From NCBI GenBank assembly GCA_021464245.1, contig JADCRB010000016.1:5945250-6009249 (forward strand): DNA of 64,000 nucleotides, given 5' to 3'. Below the pieces are notes generated by a model that ran no database searches, was not told the DNA's origin, and saw only the letters and a list, made by a program, of their open reading frames with translations. Position numbers and translations under genes: made by a program. Below are positions 23,647 to 35,129 of the stretch, piece after piece. Positions within the stretch are counted from its first letter, which is position 1. Each line of letters starts with the position of its first letter. Source of the stretch: Carallia brachiata (taxonomy: Eukaryota; Streptophyta; Magnoliopsida; Malpighiales; Rhizophoraceae).

Positions 23647-23658
23647 GCTCTGATACCA
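23647..23658 (-). other. tRNA-iMet primer binding site of copia 1
   Basis: On the minus strand the sequence is exactly TGGTATCAGAGC, one base inside the 5' LTR: the standard initiator-Met primer site of plant copia elements. Confidence 0.95.
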
Positions 23659-23659
23659 C

Positions 23660-24193
23660 TGAAAACCTTTGAAGGAACTCAATGCAAAACCAGAAAATGC
23701 AGAATCTAGATTTTGCAAGAGCAGAAAATGCACAGCTAAGTTCTGCAGAAAAGTGCAGTGCAGAAATTTTGTAGAAATGCAGTACAGGAAAAAATTGCAG
23801 TATACAAAAGTGCAAAAACTGTACTACAGAAAGCTAATAAACCAGATTGCAGAAAGTGTAGTATGTTTACTGTAGAAAAATACATAATAGTAGCAACCCA
23901 GAAAAGTGCAGAACAGAAAAGTAAGCAAAAGCTGTTTGCAAAAAAGTAACAGGAAAAGTCTTTTTTTTTTTTTTTTCATATAAAGGGTATTTATACAAGT
24001 GGATAGATTATTCTAGAAATTCCTATAACTTTCTTACTAGATACTACTTGCTAGACTCTAGATGCAAGTTACTAGAACTTTCTACATATTATAGATACAT
24101 TCAAACTGAAAATAGAAAATTATAAATACTAGAAAAGATTGCTAGATACTTCTAGAAACTACAAGAACAGAAGAGAAGCTATAGTATCTAACA
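23660..24193 (-). repeat. Copia 1 LTR (5' LTR of the minus-strand element)
   Basis: Starts TGAAAACC and ends TATCTAACA, followed by the target duplication AGATT at 24194-24198. For the minus-strand element this is the promoter-bearing LTR. A clear TATA box was not identified. Confidence 0.95.
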
Positions 24194-25872
24194 AGATTTC
24201 ATCACTCCTGAAGAGAAGACTCAGTTTGCTTAGGTCTCATGCTCCACTGTTATTAGAAAAGAGATCTCTAACCGTTAAAAAGCTGCAATTCAATGGCCTC
24301 ACAGTAATGACCCTGAAAGAAGGCATGGAAGGGAGTCAACGTTCATCCCATGTAGGGATTCTACCTTCTCCGACTCTCCATCGTATGCCTTTGGATAGTA
24401 GGGAATGACCTTGAATAAGGCTATTCTAGCCCCAAGAGCCCCGAATGGATGGTCTGACCGTCATAAAAGATGCAGCTAGAAAATACTTTCCACTCAGCAC
24501 TTGCGCCCATGTTTGAGTCGGATCTGTCATAAGCCTCCATCCCTGCTTAGCTAGTAGAGCGATATTGAAGCTCTTTAAGTCTCTGATGCCTAGGCCCCCA
24601 TCTCCAATGGACTTGATCATTTGTTTACATGCAATCCAGGGGATTTTATGTTCCATTCGGGTCTGCCCCTACCAAAACTTTCGACAACATAGAGTTGATT
24701 CTAAAACGAACTGATTCCAGGAACAACAGCACTGACATTGTATAAATTGGAACTGCCATCACTACTGCTTTGATCAACACCCCTCGACCTGCCTGTGATA
24801 GGAGTTTCATTCTCCAACCCTTAAGTTTACTTTCCACCTGATCGATCACAAACTACAAAGCTTTTTCTTTGGAGCGGGCAAGTTTAATAGGAAGGCCTAG
24901 CTATTGTTCCTTATCCTCAAGAAAACTCATTTCCAGTATGCGTTTGATTTCCTCCCTTACCCTTATGGGTGTGCTTTTGCTAAATTCAACACCAGACTCT
25001 GGTTTGTTAACTACTTAGCCCAACTGTTTGCAATATAACTCTAGGACTTCCATAATTTTTTCGCCTCCCTTGCCTCTGCCCTAGCCAAAAAGAGTGCGTT
25101 GTCTGCGAATAAAACATGAGACAAAGTTGGACAATGGGGAGGCAATCTTAAAACCCTTCATTCTGCCATTTAGAATGTCGGAGGAAAGCATCCTGGAAAG
25201 GACATTGGATATGCACAAATATAGATATGGTGGCATTGGGTCCCTTTGACGAAGGCTGCGGGAGGGAAAAAAGCACTCCAATGGTGAGCCGTTAAACAAC
25301 ACCTAATATGACACCGTTGAAACACAAACCATAACCTGTCGAACCCATCTATCACAGAAAACCATTCACCATAGCACCTTTTCCAGGAAACCCCATTCTT
25401 CCTGATCATAGGCCTTATGCATATCCACTTTAATAGCCATGTTTATGGTCCCAGTTCGCCTTTGCTTCAGCGAGAAAAAAGCTTCTTGCGCAATCAGGAT
25501 GCTATCCTGTATTGCCCTTTCCAGAATGAAGGCATTATGAAGCGGTGAAATAATTCCATTCAATAGCGGCTTTAGTCTATTCGCCAAAATCTTGGATATG
25601 ACTTTGTATGCAAAATTGCATAAGCTGATCGGTCGGAACTTTGTGATGTGGGACAGGTTTTTGGTTTTTGGAATTAGGACCAAAAAAGTTCTGTTTAATT
25701 TTGGTGGCAAGTAAGTGTCTCGGAAGAATTGATTAACCAAGCTGACAACATCTTCACCTACTGTATCCCAATACTGTTGATAAAACAAACCTAGGAGGTC
25801 ATTGGGCCCTAGGGCTTTTGACCCTTCTAACTGAAATACAACCTGCTGGATCTCTACTCTGCATACTGGTGC
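24194..25872 (-). pseudogene. LINE 1, reverse transcriptase part (5' truncated)
   Basis: Minus-strand text reads through plant L1-type RT: KALGPNDLLGLFYQQYW, PISLCNFAYKVISKILANRL, FILERAIQDSILIAQEAF, then FADN at 25109-25098 where the family has FADD, the thumb region KLKGWRMKLLSQAGRGVLIK and GDGGLGIRDLKSFNIALLAKQ. Several stops and frameshifts. The 5' end is lost: at about 25872 the LINE text stops and gypsy LTR sequence begins. No endonuclease or ORF1 remains. It continues at 19102 beyond the copia insertion. Confidence 0.88.
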
Positions 25873-26480
25873 AAAACACATTGCAATTTGCAATTCCCTT
25901 AAAGATTTCATTTTCCTCTCCTACGTTTTCGTATTTTAGGAGTATTATCTTTGGTCACCATTGAGTTAGATCTTTTAGATTAAAAATTTAAAATATTTAA
26001 TATACTTATTTCCAAGAATATTTAGGTGTATACTATCTGATCACCACTAAGTAGGATCTGCTAGACTAAAAATACAAAGTACTTAAATATTAAAAATTCG
26101 TTTAAGATTAAATCTCTTACAGCTCTTAGTACAGTTAAACCGACGCATCTGAGATTAAGGCCCTATAGCTCTCGGTGGAATCAAGCCAGTCCGGTAGAAA
26201 TTAAGCTTCTAAAGTTGTCACTGTAGTCCAAGCATCTACATGAGATGCAGTCTCGACTCTCAGCAGAATTTATTCAGTTCAAGATAAAGCTGTGGAATTT
26301 ATTTCTGTCAAGATCGAGCTCGCGCAGCCCTTGACGGAATCACAATGGAGCATTAATCAGAGGATCCGTACGGAGATTGACCCCATGTGAATTTTAAATT
26401 TTTATTTATAATTTGTATTTGTATTTGTATTTCGAGTCTAACTGTTTAAAACTCGAAACTTACAACTTTTATAAATTTTT
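25873..26480 (+). repeat. Tat gypsy 5' LTR, truncated
   Basis: Matches 35330-35940 from AAACACATTGCAATTTGCAA onward, with many differences and small gaps. About 200 bases present at the start of the 3' LTR, including its TATA palindrome, are missing. It ends in diverged text near 26480; the exact end and primer site could not be fixed. The tract 26525-26690 just inside is almost pure A and G. Confidence 0.75.
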
Positions 26481-26856
26481 TGCACGTTCGGTGAGATATC
26501 TTTACCTTCCCATCTTTTGTTCACCAAAAAAAAAAAAAGCCAAGAAAAAAAAAAGAGAGAGAAAAAAAGAGAAAAGTCGAAAAAAGTAAAAAGTAAAAAA
26601 AGAAAAAAAAAACGAAAAAAAAGAGAAAAAAGAAGAAAAAGACAAAATAAGAAAAATACAAAAGGAGAAAAAAAAAAGAAAATTTTTTCAGCAAGTATCC
26701 AGTACACCAATAGCGCCGAAAAGGAGTACGAACGCCGCAACCGGTAAGAAGGTAACTGCTTTATTACTTGCATCAACTACTCTACCTGGGTACTTAGGTT
26801 CAAAAACCCGTACACGAACATAATTTCTCGCTGTCCAAATGTAAGAAAATATCAAA

Positions 26857-28546
26857 ATGGAGAATTTACAACTCACACAAGATCTCTCCTTTGACTCTCT
26901 CGCTAAATGGAGAAGTCGATCACTTACCCCCATTGAATTCGGAGGCAATACGACAAAACCCGCACAGCACCAGAAGCCGACCTATTTTGCAGAAATAAGA
27001 ACAGAGGAAGCAGAAGAGTCCTCTACTTTAGTCTTCCACGGAGCATCATCTGCCAATACCGACGTCCTGGCAATTATGATGACGAACACAACTAGCACGG
27101 AAGAAAGGATCATAGAATTGAAAAGCATAATCTTTCAGCTGATCAAGGCGTTGGAAGAAAAGGATCAACAGATCGCCCACCTCAAAGGAAAGGCCTCGAT
27201 CCAAGTCGATCCTGAGACCCGCGAAGAGCAGCCGTATCCACTTGGTTTCACTTTAGAAGCAACGTCAGCTGACGTCTTCACTACAGAAAGATAACCAAGT
27301 AGTTCAACATAGCTGCCACTTTCAAATTCTGTAGTCTCACTATCTATTCAACAATTACAGGACATGATAGCTAATACAATCCGCTAAATGTATGTCAAAT
27401 CGTACACGAGGTAAATTGAAAATCTCAGCATGCCTTTGGGCTATCAAGTGCCCAAATTTCAATAATTCGATGGACGAGGTGATCTTAAACAGTACATTGC
27501 TCACTTTGTCAAGAACTGTAACAACGCAGAAACTTATGGAGATCTCTTAGTGAAGCAGTTCGTTCATTCACTCAAAGATAATGCCTTGACCTAGTTCATA
27601 AACCTCGAATCAGAATTGATCGACAGTTGGGAACAGCTACAACGAGAGTTCCTCAATAGATTTTTCAGTATTCGAAGAACGGTAAGCATAATGGAGCTTA
27701 CTAGCACTAAGCAAAGGAAAGGAGAGCCCGTTGTCGAATGCATAAATAGATGGCACGCTCTTTGTTTGGACTACAAGGATTATCTGACAAAGACTTTCGC
27801 CGTAGAAATGTGTATTCAAGAGATGCACTGGGAGCTATTATATATTCTACAAGGCATCAGACCTCGCATTTTTTATGAACTAGTGACCCGCGCGCATGAC
27901 ATAGAGATAAGCATCCAGACTTCTGGGTGCATGGTTCCCATCCAACTGGACCAATAAGGGGGCAGAAAGGAAGCAAAAATGTCTAACAACTTAAGAAAAG
28001 GCAAGAAAGTGACGATCCTCGACACCACACCAAAAAGTAAGAGCTAAAGCAAAGGTGAACCCCCCAGCGGCAACAAATCAGCCAAAACAACCAAAAAGGC
28101 AAAAGATGGCATTACAAGAATTGGAGTAGAAGAAATATCCATTCCCCGACTTTGACGTCCCAAACATTCTTAACCAACTTTTAGATGCAAAGCTCATCAA
28201 ACTCCCAGAGTCCAAGCGACCCAATGGGAAGGATTGAGTCAATGACCCGAAATTTTGTAAGTATCACTGAATAGTCAGTCACCCAACCGAGAAGTGTTTC
28301 ATCTTGAAGGAGCTAATCATGAAGCTCAAGAACCAAAATAAGATTGTTCTGGATCAAGAAGACATAACCTCGGCCAATCAAACTACTATCTTTTCGAGCC
28401 CATCAGAAGAAGCGACACGCTGCAAAGAGAAACAACACGACGATAAAAAATCAACAATAGAGAAGGTATATGAGGCTCTTCAAAGCCTTCTTACTAACCC
28501 TCCACTGCTCTTGGTGTTGCAATCACTCGAGGTCTGGTGGAAATAA
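26857..28546 (+). pseudogene. Tat gypsy Gag region
   Basis: Frame 26857-27294 is an N-terminal part with a coiled-coil-like stretch (ERIIELKSIIFQLIKALEEKDQQ). Frame 27616-27957, continuing weakly from about 27420, is the retrotransposon Gag core: DSWEQLQREFLNRFF, RKGEPVVECINRW. Frame 28304-28546 is a later piece. Stops at about 27387, 27592 and 27957 break it up. The zinc knuckle expected near 28000-28300 is not clearly readable. Confidence 0.75.
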
Positions 28547-28755
28547 GTCAGCAAGGCTCTTCATACCCTAACAAGATCTCTGCCTTCAGGGGATTCTGAT
28601 TCAACAAATGATCAGATGGCCCAAAATCATATCACATGCTACTCGGCTATCTCATTCATTGATGAGGATTTTTTGTTGGGATCCAAACCCCATAATCGAC
28701 CACTCTATGTATCGAGATACGCAAGAAGATTTGTCGCATCCTGATTGATGATGGC

Positions 28756-30056
28756 TTGGCAGTCAATATCATCTCAAAATCCACCATGAAGGAGCTCGGC
28801 ATCAGTATTGATGAATTATCAAAATGTCACTTGATGATTCATAGTTTTAGTCAAGGAGGACAGAGGGCCATTAGTATGATTTGGCTAGACCTGACCATTG
28901 GTGACCTTACTTCTAGCACTTTGTTCCATGTGATTGAAGCATGTACCACATACAAGATGCTACTCGGTCGCCCATGGATTCATAAAAATGGAGTCGTGCT
29001 TTTAAATCTGTACCAATGCATCAAATACTACAAAGATGGAGTTCAGAAGGTCAATGCTGACTTGAAGACGTTTGATGATGCTGAATCACACTTGGCAGAC
29101 GCAATCTTTTACACTGACACGGACAATCCTAAGATTATTCCCTCGAAAGTTTCTTTGATTAAGGAAGTCTCGAAGAAGGTCAAAGTTGTCGAAGACTCTC
29201 TTAATGCTCGTTTTCAAACTCCAATAGACGAAAAGCTACAGCAGCCTAGTGAACTTCATTCACAGGAAACCACATCTCCGAGCCCCACTTCAATCCTACA
29301 CTATGTGCCAAAAGCAAGACGTCTAGAAGGTCAACCTCCTTTTTTTTTATTGCAATGATCTCGAGCAAAAGGAAGGAAATGTTGAACATAAGACAAGAGC
29401 TTCATAGTCTGAAAGAGACTCACACTCTACCAATACCAAAGATTGATTCAGTTTTGGCCTCAAAACCATTGAAAGGTTTTGTTAGACCACTCATGGAGTC
29501 AATTGAATGTGGCTCGCTTCTAGAGAAAAGAACAGACGAAGGATTTGATCCTAATGCATGGAAGCTCTTTGCCAAGGCAAGTTATAACCTCTCAAACCCA
29601 AACACAATGGATACATTGCCAGTTGAATGCACAAATGGCACCACTGCTCGAGCTTCAAAGTCCCGACTCGGCCTAAGCTATCAGAAGAAGTCGCTGGTGA
29701 GGATCACATTGAAAAGTCAAAACCAATTAGTTAATGCACGTGCCATGACCAACACCAACAAACACGAGAGGCCAAACTTGAAGACAATCCAGTCATATGA
29801 GAAAGAGGAAACCAAATCCTCTACATTCCATGTCACAGTTAGTAAGGAGGTTGAGTCTGACTCATCAAACAGCGAAATAAAAGAGGCTCCTCTAGAACTC
29901 AAAGATGGCGGCCAAGCCATCGTAGATGAACTTAAGGAGGTCAATCTTGGCTCCCTAGATGATCCTCGACCTACATTCGTAAGTGCCTTACTCACACCAG
30001 AAGAGGAGCAAGAATACATCCAAGTATTAACTCAAAACAAAGATGTGTTTGCATGA
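28756..30056 (+). pseudogene. Tat gypsy aspartic protease region and linker to RT
   Basis: Frame 28756-29358 holds the retropepsin-like fold of plant gypsy elements (VNIISKSTMKELG, SFSQGGQRA, KMLLGRPWIHKNGVV). The catalytic Asp would lie just upstream, where the text DDGLAV stands in place of the usual D-S/T-G. Frame 29355-30056, the linker to RT, is open for 233 codons and ends with TPEEEQEYIQVLTQNKDVFA, the usual lead into RT. Nothing else in the linker was recognised. Confidence 0.75.
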
Positions 30057-30059
30057 AGC

Positions 30060-31771
30060 TACAAAGAAATGCCTAGACTTGATCCAAAGATTGCAGTGCA
30101 CCGTCTAGTAGTAAAGAAAGGTGTTCGTCCAGTTAAGCAAGCATAAGGATGGTTCCACGAGGAGCTTATTCCACAAATTGAGGAAGAAGTCAACAAATTA
30201 ATCAATGATAGTTTTACCCGAGAAGTTACCTACCCAACATGGATTGCCAATATAGTCCTAGTAAGAAAGAAGAATGGACAGCTAAGGGTTTGTGTTGACT
30301 TTTGAGACCTCAACAAGGCCTGGCCAAAAGATGACTTTCTGTTTCTCATAATAGAATTCACAGTTGATGCAACTACTGGCCATAAAACATTGTCATTCAT
30401 AGATGGTTTTTCAGGATACAACCAAATCAGGATGACGCCAGAAGAGGAGGAGTTGACAATATTCCTAACACCAAAAAGAATATACTACTATAAAGTCATG
30501 CCATTTGGGCCAAAGAATGCTGGCGCCACTTATCGCATGCCATGCAAAAGATTTTTGACGACATGCTACGCAAAATTGTAGAATGCCTTGTCGATGACTT
30601 GATGGTAAAGACTAAGAAGCGTAAAGATCATCTAGAGGACCTCAATGTGGTGTTTAAAAGGCTTTGCAACCATCAGCTTAGGACAAACCCTCTCAACTGT
30701 CACATCAGGAAAGTTCTTTGGATTTGTGCTACGTCATCGTGGCATTGAAGTTGATCAGTCAAAGGTTGAGACAATTTAGAAGATGCCTGAACCTAAAAAT
30801 CTTCGTGAGCTACAAAGTCTGCAAAGAAAGCTGACCTACATTCGTCGTTTCATTTCAAACTTAGTTAAGAGGTGTCAACCTTTCCACTAGTTAATGAAAA
30901 AAGATGCCAACTTTGAGTGGGACGAAGCTTGTAGCAAAGCCTTTAAAAGCATAAAAAAGTACCTTTTCAATCCACCAGTCTTGGGTGCTCCAATTCAATG
31001 GAAGCCGCTAATTCTCTACATTGCAGCACTAGCAAGATATTTAGGAGCTTTACTGACACAGAAAAATGAGCAAAGAAAGGAAGTTTCCTTATATTATTTG
31101 AGTAAAACATTAAACAGTCCAGAGTTGAACTACTTGCCTATTGAAAAGATATATCTGGCACTCTTCTTCGTCATTGATAAGCAGAAGCACTACATACAAG
31201 CTCATACAATTTGCCTCGTTGATAGAGCTGATCTAATTAAGTACATCTTGTCTAGACCAGTCCTATCAGGGCGACTTGCTAAGTGGGCAATAATATTGCA
31301 AAGTTATGACATTATCATGTCTCAAAAAACAGTCAAACGCCAAGCTTTAGCAGATTTTCTTGCGGATCATCATGTCTCGTCTGATTGGAAGTTCACATCC
31401 GATCTTTTGGATGAAGAAGTCTTTTACATCATGACATTGCTACCATGGATAATGTTCTTCGACGGTGCAGCAAGGCGTGACAGTGCTGGTATCGGTGTAA
31501 TATTTGTCACTCTCTAACAACAAATGCTATCATCCTCAGTGAGTTGTGCTCAAATAATATTGCTGAGTGCCAAACGTTAATCATCGGTCTCCAAATAGCT
31601 ATTAATGTAAAGATTCTAACGATAGAAGTCCATGGAGATTCTCAACTCATTATCAATCAACTTATCGGGTTATATGATGTGAAGAAAAAAGACCTTGCAC
31701 CTAATTATCGGCACGCTCGACAGCTAATGGACGAATTTGAGAGCATCACATTGGAACATATTCCTTGTTGA
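30060..31771 (+). pseudogene. Tat gypsy reverse transcriptase with two RNase H domains
   Basis: RT text runs from about 30150 (EEVNKLINDSF, IVLVRKKNGQLRVCVDF), through SFIDGFSGYNQIRM and VMPFGPKNAGATY, to the catalytic region, which reads LVDDLMVKTK instead of YVDD in frame 30542-30748. The first RNase H lies in 30894-31400 (ARYLGALLTQ, LSKTLNSPELNY). The second, archaeal-type RNase H begins at MFFDGAARRDSAGIG (31450) and ends with HGDSQLIINQLIG in frame 31544-31771. Stops at 30145 and 30304 and several frameshifts inactivate it. Confidence 0.85.
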
Positions 31772-31955
31772 GAAAACTCTCAGGCAAACGCATTGGCTAA
31801 CCTGGCCACCTCTCTCGCAAAGTCATAAATTCAAGCCACAATTGTTGCTGTATGTCAGAAGTGGATTGTGCTACCAGATAGTGATGAAGAAAGTGAAACA
31901 GCTAACGCTGTTTCTATACGTTTTACTGAGAATGATGGTTGACATTAACTAATCA

Positions 31956-33190
31956 TTGACTACCTATAGCACGGAAAGCTACCTGAAGATCTTCATCACA
32001 AGACAGAAATTCAATGTTGAGCTTCTCACTTCATATGTCTCAAAGATACTTTATATCGAAGGTCTTTTGACGGAGTATTACTCCGTTGGCTGGGCAATAA
32101 AAAAGCAAAACAAGCTTTTCCAGAAGCACATTTTGGCGTCTATGGCAGACATCAATCAGGACTTAAGTTGCACTTCCAACTTAAAAGGATGAGATACTAC
32201 TGGTCAACTATGATACGTGATGCATTGCAATTTGCCAAAACTTGTCAAGTTTGTCAGTTCCATGCAATTAACATACATCAATCGCCAAAGCCGCTACATT
32301 CGACCGTTTCGTCCTAGCCTTTTGAAGCTTGGGGACTCGATTTAGTGGGGCTTTTACCGAAGTCATCCTTAGGCCACCTTTACATTCTTGCAGCAACCGA
32401 TTACTTCTCAAAATGGACTGAAATTATTCCACTTAGAGAAGTAAAGAAGGAACATGTTGTCAATTTCATCTGAACTCATTTAATTTACCGTTATGGTGTT
32501 CTTCAGTTCATCATCACTAATAATGACAAGTAGTTCTACAACAGTTTGATGAATAAACTTTGCGAAAAGTTCAAGTTCAAGCTCAAGCTGTACAAGTCGT
32601 CGATATATAATATCCTGGCTAATGTTTTAGTTGAAGCATTTAACAAGACCTTGTGCAATTTACTGGGAAAAGTGGTCTGTAAATCCAAAAGGGACTGACA
32701 TGATAAAATTCCTAAGGTGTTATAGGCTTATCGCACAACGTACCGGACTCCAACAGATGCGACACCCTATGTATTTGTTTATAGTGTCAAAGCAATACCA
32801 CCGTTAGAAATGCAAAGTCCTTCTCTCAGCATGGCTGTTGTGGAAGGCCTCACATAGGAAGAAAATGCTTGACTGCAATTGGATGAGTTATAAGCCTTTG
32901 ATGAGACAAGGCTCCAAGAACAACAACAACTTGAGTGCTACTAGGCTCCTACTCACTAATGCATTCAACTGCAGAGTTCACCTGTGATCATTTCAAGTTG
33001 GGGATCTGGTTCTTGCAGTACAACGACCCATCAACTTGAAGCACTGACCCAACGACAAGCTCACTTCCAAATGGGATGGGCCATACCTAGTACAGAAAGT
33101 CTATACCAATAATATTCACATGCTATCAGACCAAGAAAACGTCCGAACTGGCCCGATCAACAATAAATTTGTAAAGCGTTATTATGTATT
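31956..33190 (+). pseudogene. Tat gypsy integrase, heavily degenerated
   Basis: The zinc-binding region appears around 32190-32290 (YYWSTMIRDALQFAKTCQVCQ). The core follows with WGLDLVGLLPKSS (first Asp), a site reading ITNNDK where SDNG is usual, and LVEAFNKTL, near the Glu region. A late stretch (LEMQSPSL, VQKVYTN-like) is the C-terminal part. At least ten stop codons interrupt the frame, more than in the RT region upstream. Confidence 0.75.
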
Positions 33191-35118
33191 GGTATGTATA
33201 AAACATTCAAAAAAAAAAAACAAGAAGAAAAAAAGAAAAAATTAAAAAATTAAAAAAAAATAAAAAAAAATCTAAAGCATATAGTCCAAAGCCCAAAAAC
33301 ATGAGCCTGATTCTAAACTTGAACCCGAAAACCCAAATCCAAATCTAAAGCCCAAAAGCCCGAGCCCAAATCTAAACTTGAACCCCAGAACCTAAGTCTA
33401 AAACCCAAGCCCAAAATTCAGTTTAAAATTCCTAGCCTGCATGAGTACAAACTGTGAACGGTCCCAAAAACAGTCTAAAACTCCTAACCCGCATGAGTAT
33501 AAACTGTGAACGATCTAAAAATATAAAAGTAATTGAGGGTTTGGGCCTGAATCGTTGCTTCTGTCTCAACTTGTCTTCATCGTATATCAAACTTTTTCTC
33601 CTTTTCAACAAGAAAAATGAAACTAGCTACAGGACGTCAGGACGGGAAGAAGACAGGTCACCTTGCACAAGATGGCACCCAACTTCTGCGCAACTGTAAA
33701 TCTTGGAGGAGGTCTTCCACAACAATGGGGATACTACTCTTAATGCATCACAACTTTCTCGACTTGCTTCACAACTACGATTGTATAGGGTAGTTGAAAC
33801 GAAAAATGTATATTTTTTGTTCCAAAAGCAGAGAAATAGGGAAAGAGCAACATAGAGAGCTACTATTTCTATAGCACAGTCTGCTCCTATCACCACAACT
33901 GTTCCTATGGTGGATCTCACCAATATTACTTCGTCCTCAGAATAAGTTACGCGCCCAAGTTCTAACTCTGCAATGATTTCTCAAGGCTATTCCGATCAAA
34001 ACTATAGTCTACTATAGTGCACATATGGGTTCTGGGGGTATTACTCTTTATCATATGGCGCCTCAAGCTCGTGTCAAAGATTCATTCCTTTTGCGCATTT
34101 CAATCCGAAGGGAAGCTTCACACCAGGAAGGAGCTACTTCAACGATACTTTGCCCCTTTTTGGGTACACCCCAACGACGTCAATCGACTAGGAAGTTCCA
34201 CTAGCGTCAATGTCATCAGCCCCTGCCAAACGAGAACTCGATTGACTTGGAGCTATGCCTCAAACCCCGCAAAGTCGGCCGACAAGGATAAGGTGTAGCG
34301 ACTTTTGCGGCACACAGTATTAACTTTTGCAACAGGCGTCGGCCCATTGCCTCGTTTGTCTCTTGTCGTAGAAAGAGACATAAAGGGACTCCCACCACAT
34401 TCAGTATATCTTTTTTTGACTTTTGTAAAAAAAAAAAAAGCAACTTTTGTTATGTATATATTTCTTACATTCTCAAGTCATAGAACCCACACCTAAACTC
34501 TTCTTTCTCTCTGAAGAGAGAAGATGGCTAGTTTCTTTGCTCTCTTTTACAGAAAGTCCTTTAATAAGGATGCTGAAGACACACAAACTGGAAAGAGGAA
34601 GAGTCATTTTCTTTAGAGACCCCTAAAGGCTCTCAAATCTCAACTACTGGCAACATCAATATCATGATCGATGAAGTTTCAACTACTCTTCTTAGTTTAT
34701 ATCTAGCACAACGTGCACAAAAATTGCGATCATCCTCATGGGTTCACAGATGCGGCTGCAGATGAAGAAGTCTCAACTACTCTCCTTACATCACAACATA
34801 CAGAGGAATCATAACTACGACCCATCTTTCTGTAAGTTTGCCTTGTCGTTCCATGGTACTGAACCTTCTGTATAAGGAGGTTCAAGTTCTTTGTCTACTG
34901 GATCATCCTCACCAAAACCATGGAACCTCGATTTCTATATTAGTTGAAGAGCTAACATCTGCAGGAGCATATCAGGTTTTACGAAAGCCCCACAACTGCT
35001 AGGCTAATCAGAGATAAAGATCTCAAGATTCAATGTTCGTTAAGACGTCTCAAGTTTCAAACTGAATTTCAAGACTTGGTTTGAATCACGTCCCAAGATT
35101 TCGCCTCACCAAACTTTG
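33191..35118 (+). other. Tat gypsy 3' noncoding region
   Basis: Long stretch between integrase and polypurine tract, as is usual in Tat elements. It holds an A-rich tract (33206-33270), diverged repeats of AAGCCCAAA and CTTGAACCC type (33290-33420), and a short direct repeat near 33440 and 33480 (CATGAGTACAAACTGTGAACG and a close copy). Frames at 33454-33699 and 34017-34298 have no recognisable features. Confidence 0.5.
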
Positions 35119-35128
35119 AAGTGGGGGC
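35119..35128 (+). other. Polypurine tract of the Tat gypsy element
   Basis: AAGTGGGGGC, a purine tract directly before the start of the 3' LTR at about 35130. Typical of gypsy elements. Confidence 0.6.
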
Positions 35129-35129
35129 A

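Larger units (their letters stand above)
19103..24193 (-). mobile_element. Ty1-copia element 1, complete, inserted in LINE 1
   Basis: A 5091-bp element between two LTRs of 532 and 534 bp, each starting TG and ending CA in window orientation, flanked by the 5-bp duplication AGATT (19098-19102 and 24194-24198). The primer site and polypurine tract lie inside the LTRs at the ends expected for minus-strand coding. The gag-pol order (Gag, protease, integrase, RT, RNase H) is that of copia. The single gag-pol frame is cut by about eight stops. The LINE frame reads on from one side of the insertion to the other, proving a nested insertion. Confidence 0.95.

Noticed and set aside
26517..26747. Lys/Arg-rich 76-codon frame
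   Set aside because: Translation of an A/G-only tract in the gypsy 5' region.
34017..34298. 93-codon plus frame in the gypsy 3' region
   Set aside because: No motif; many short frames occur there, and the region is noncoding in related elements.
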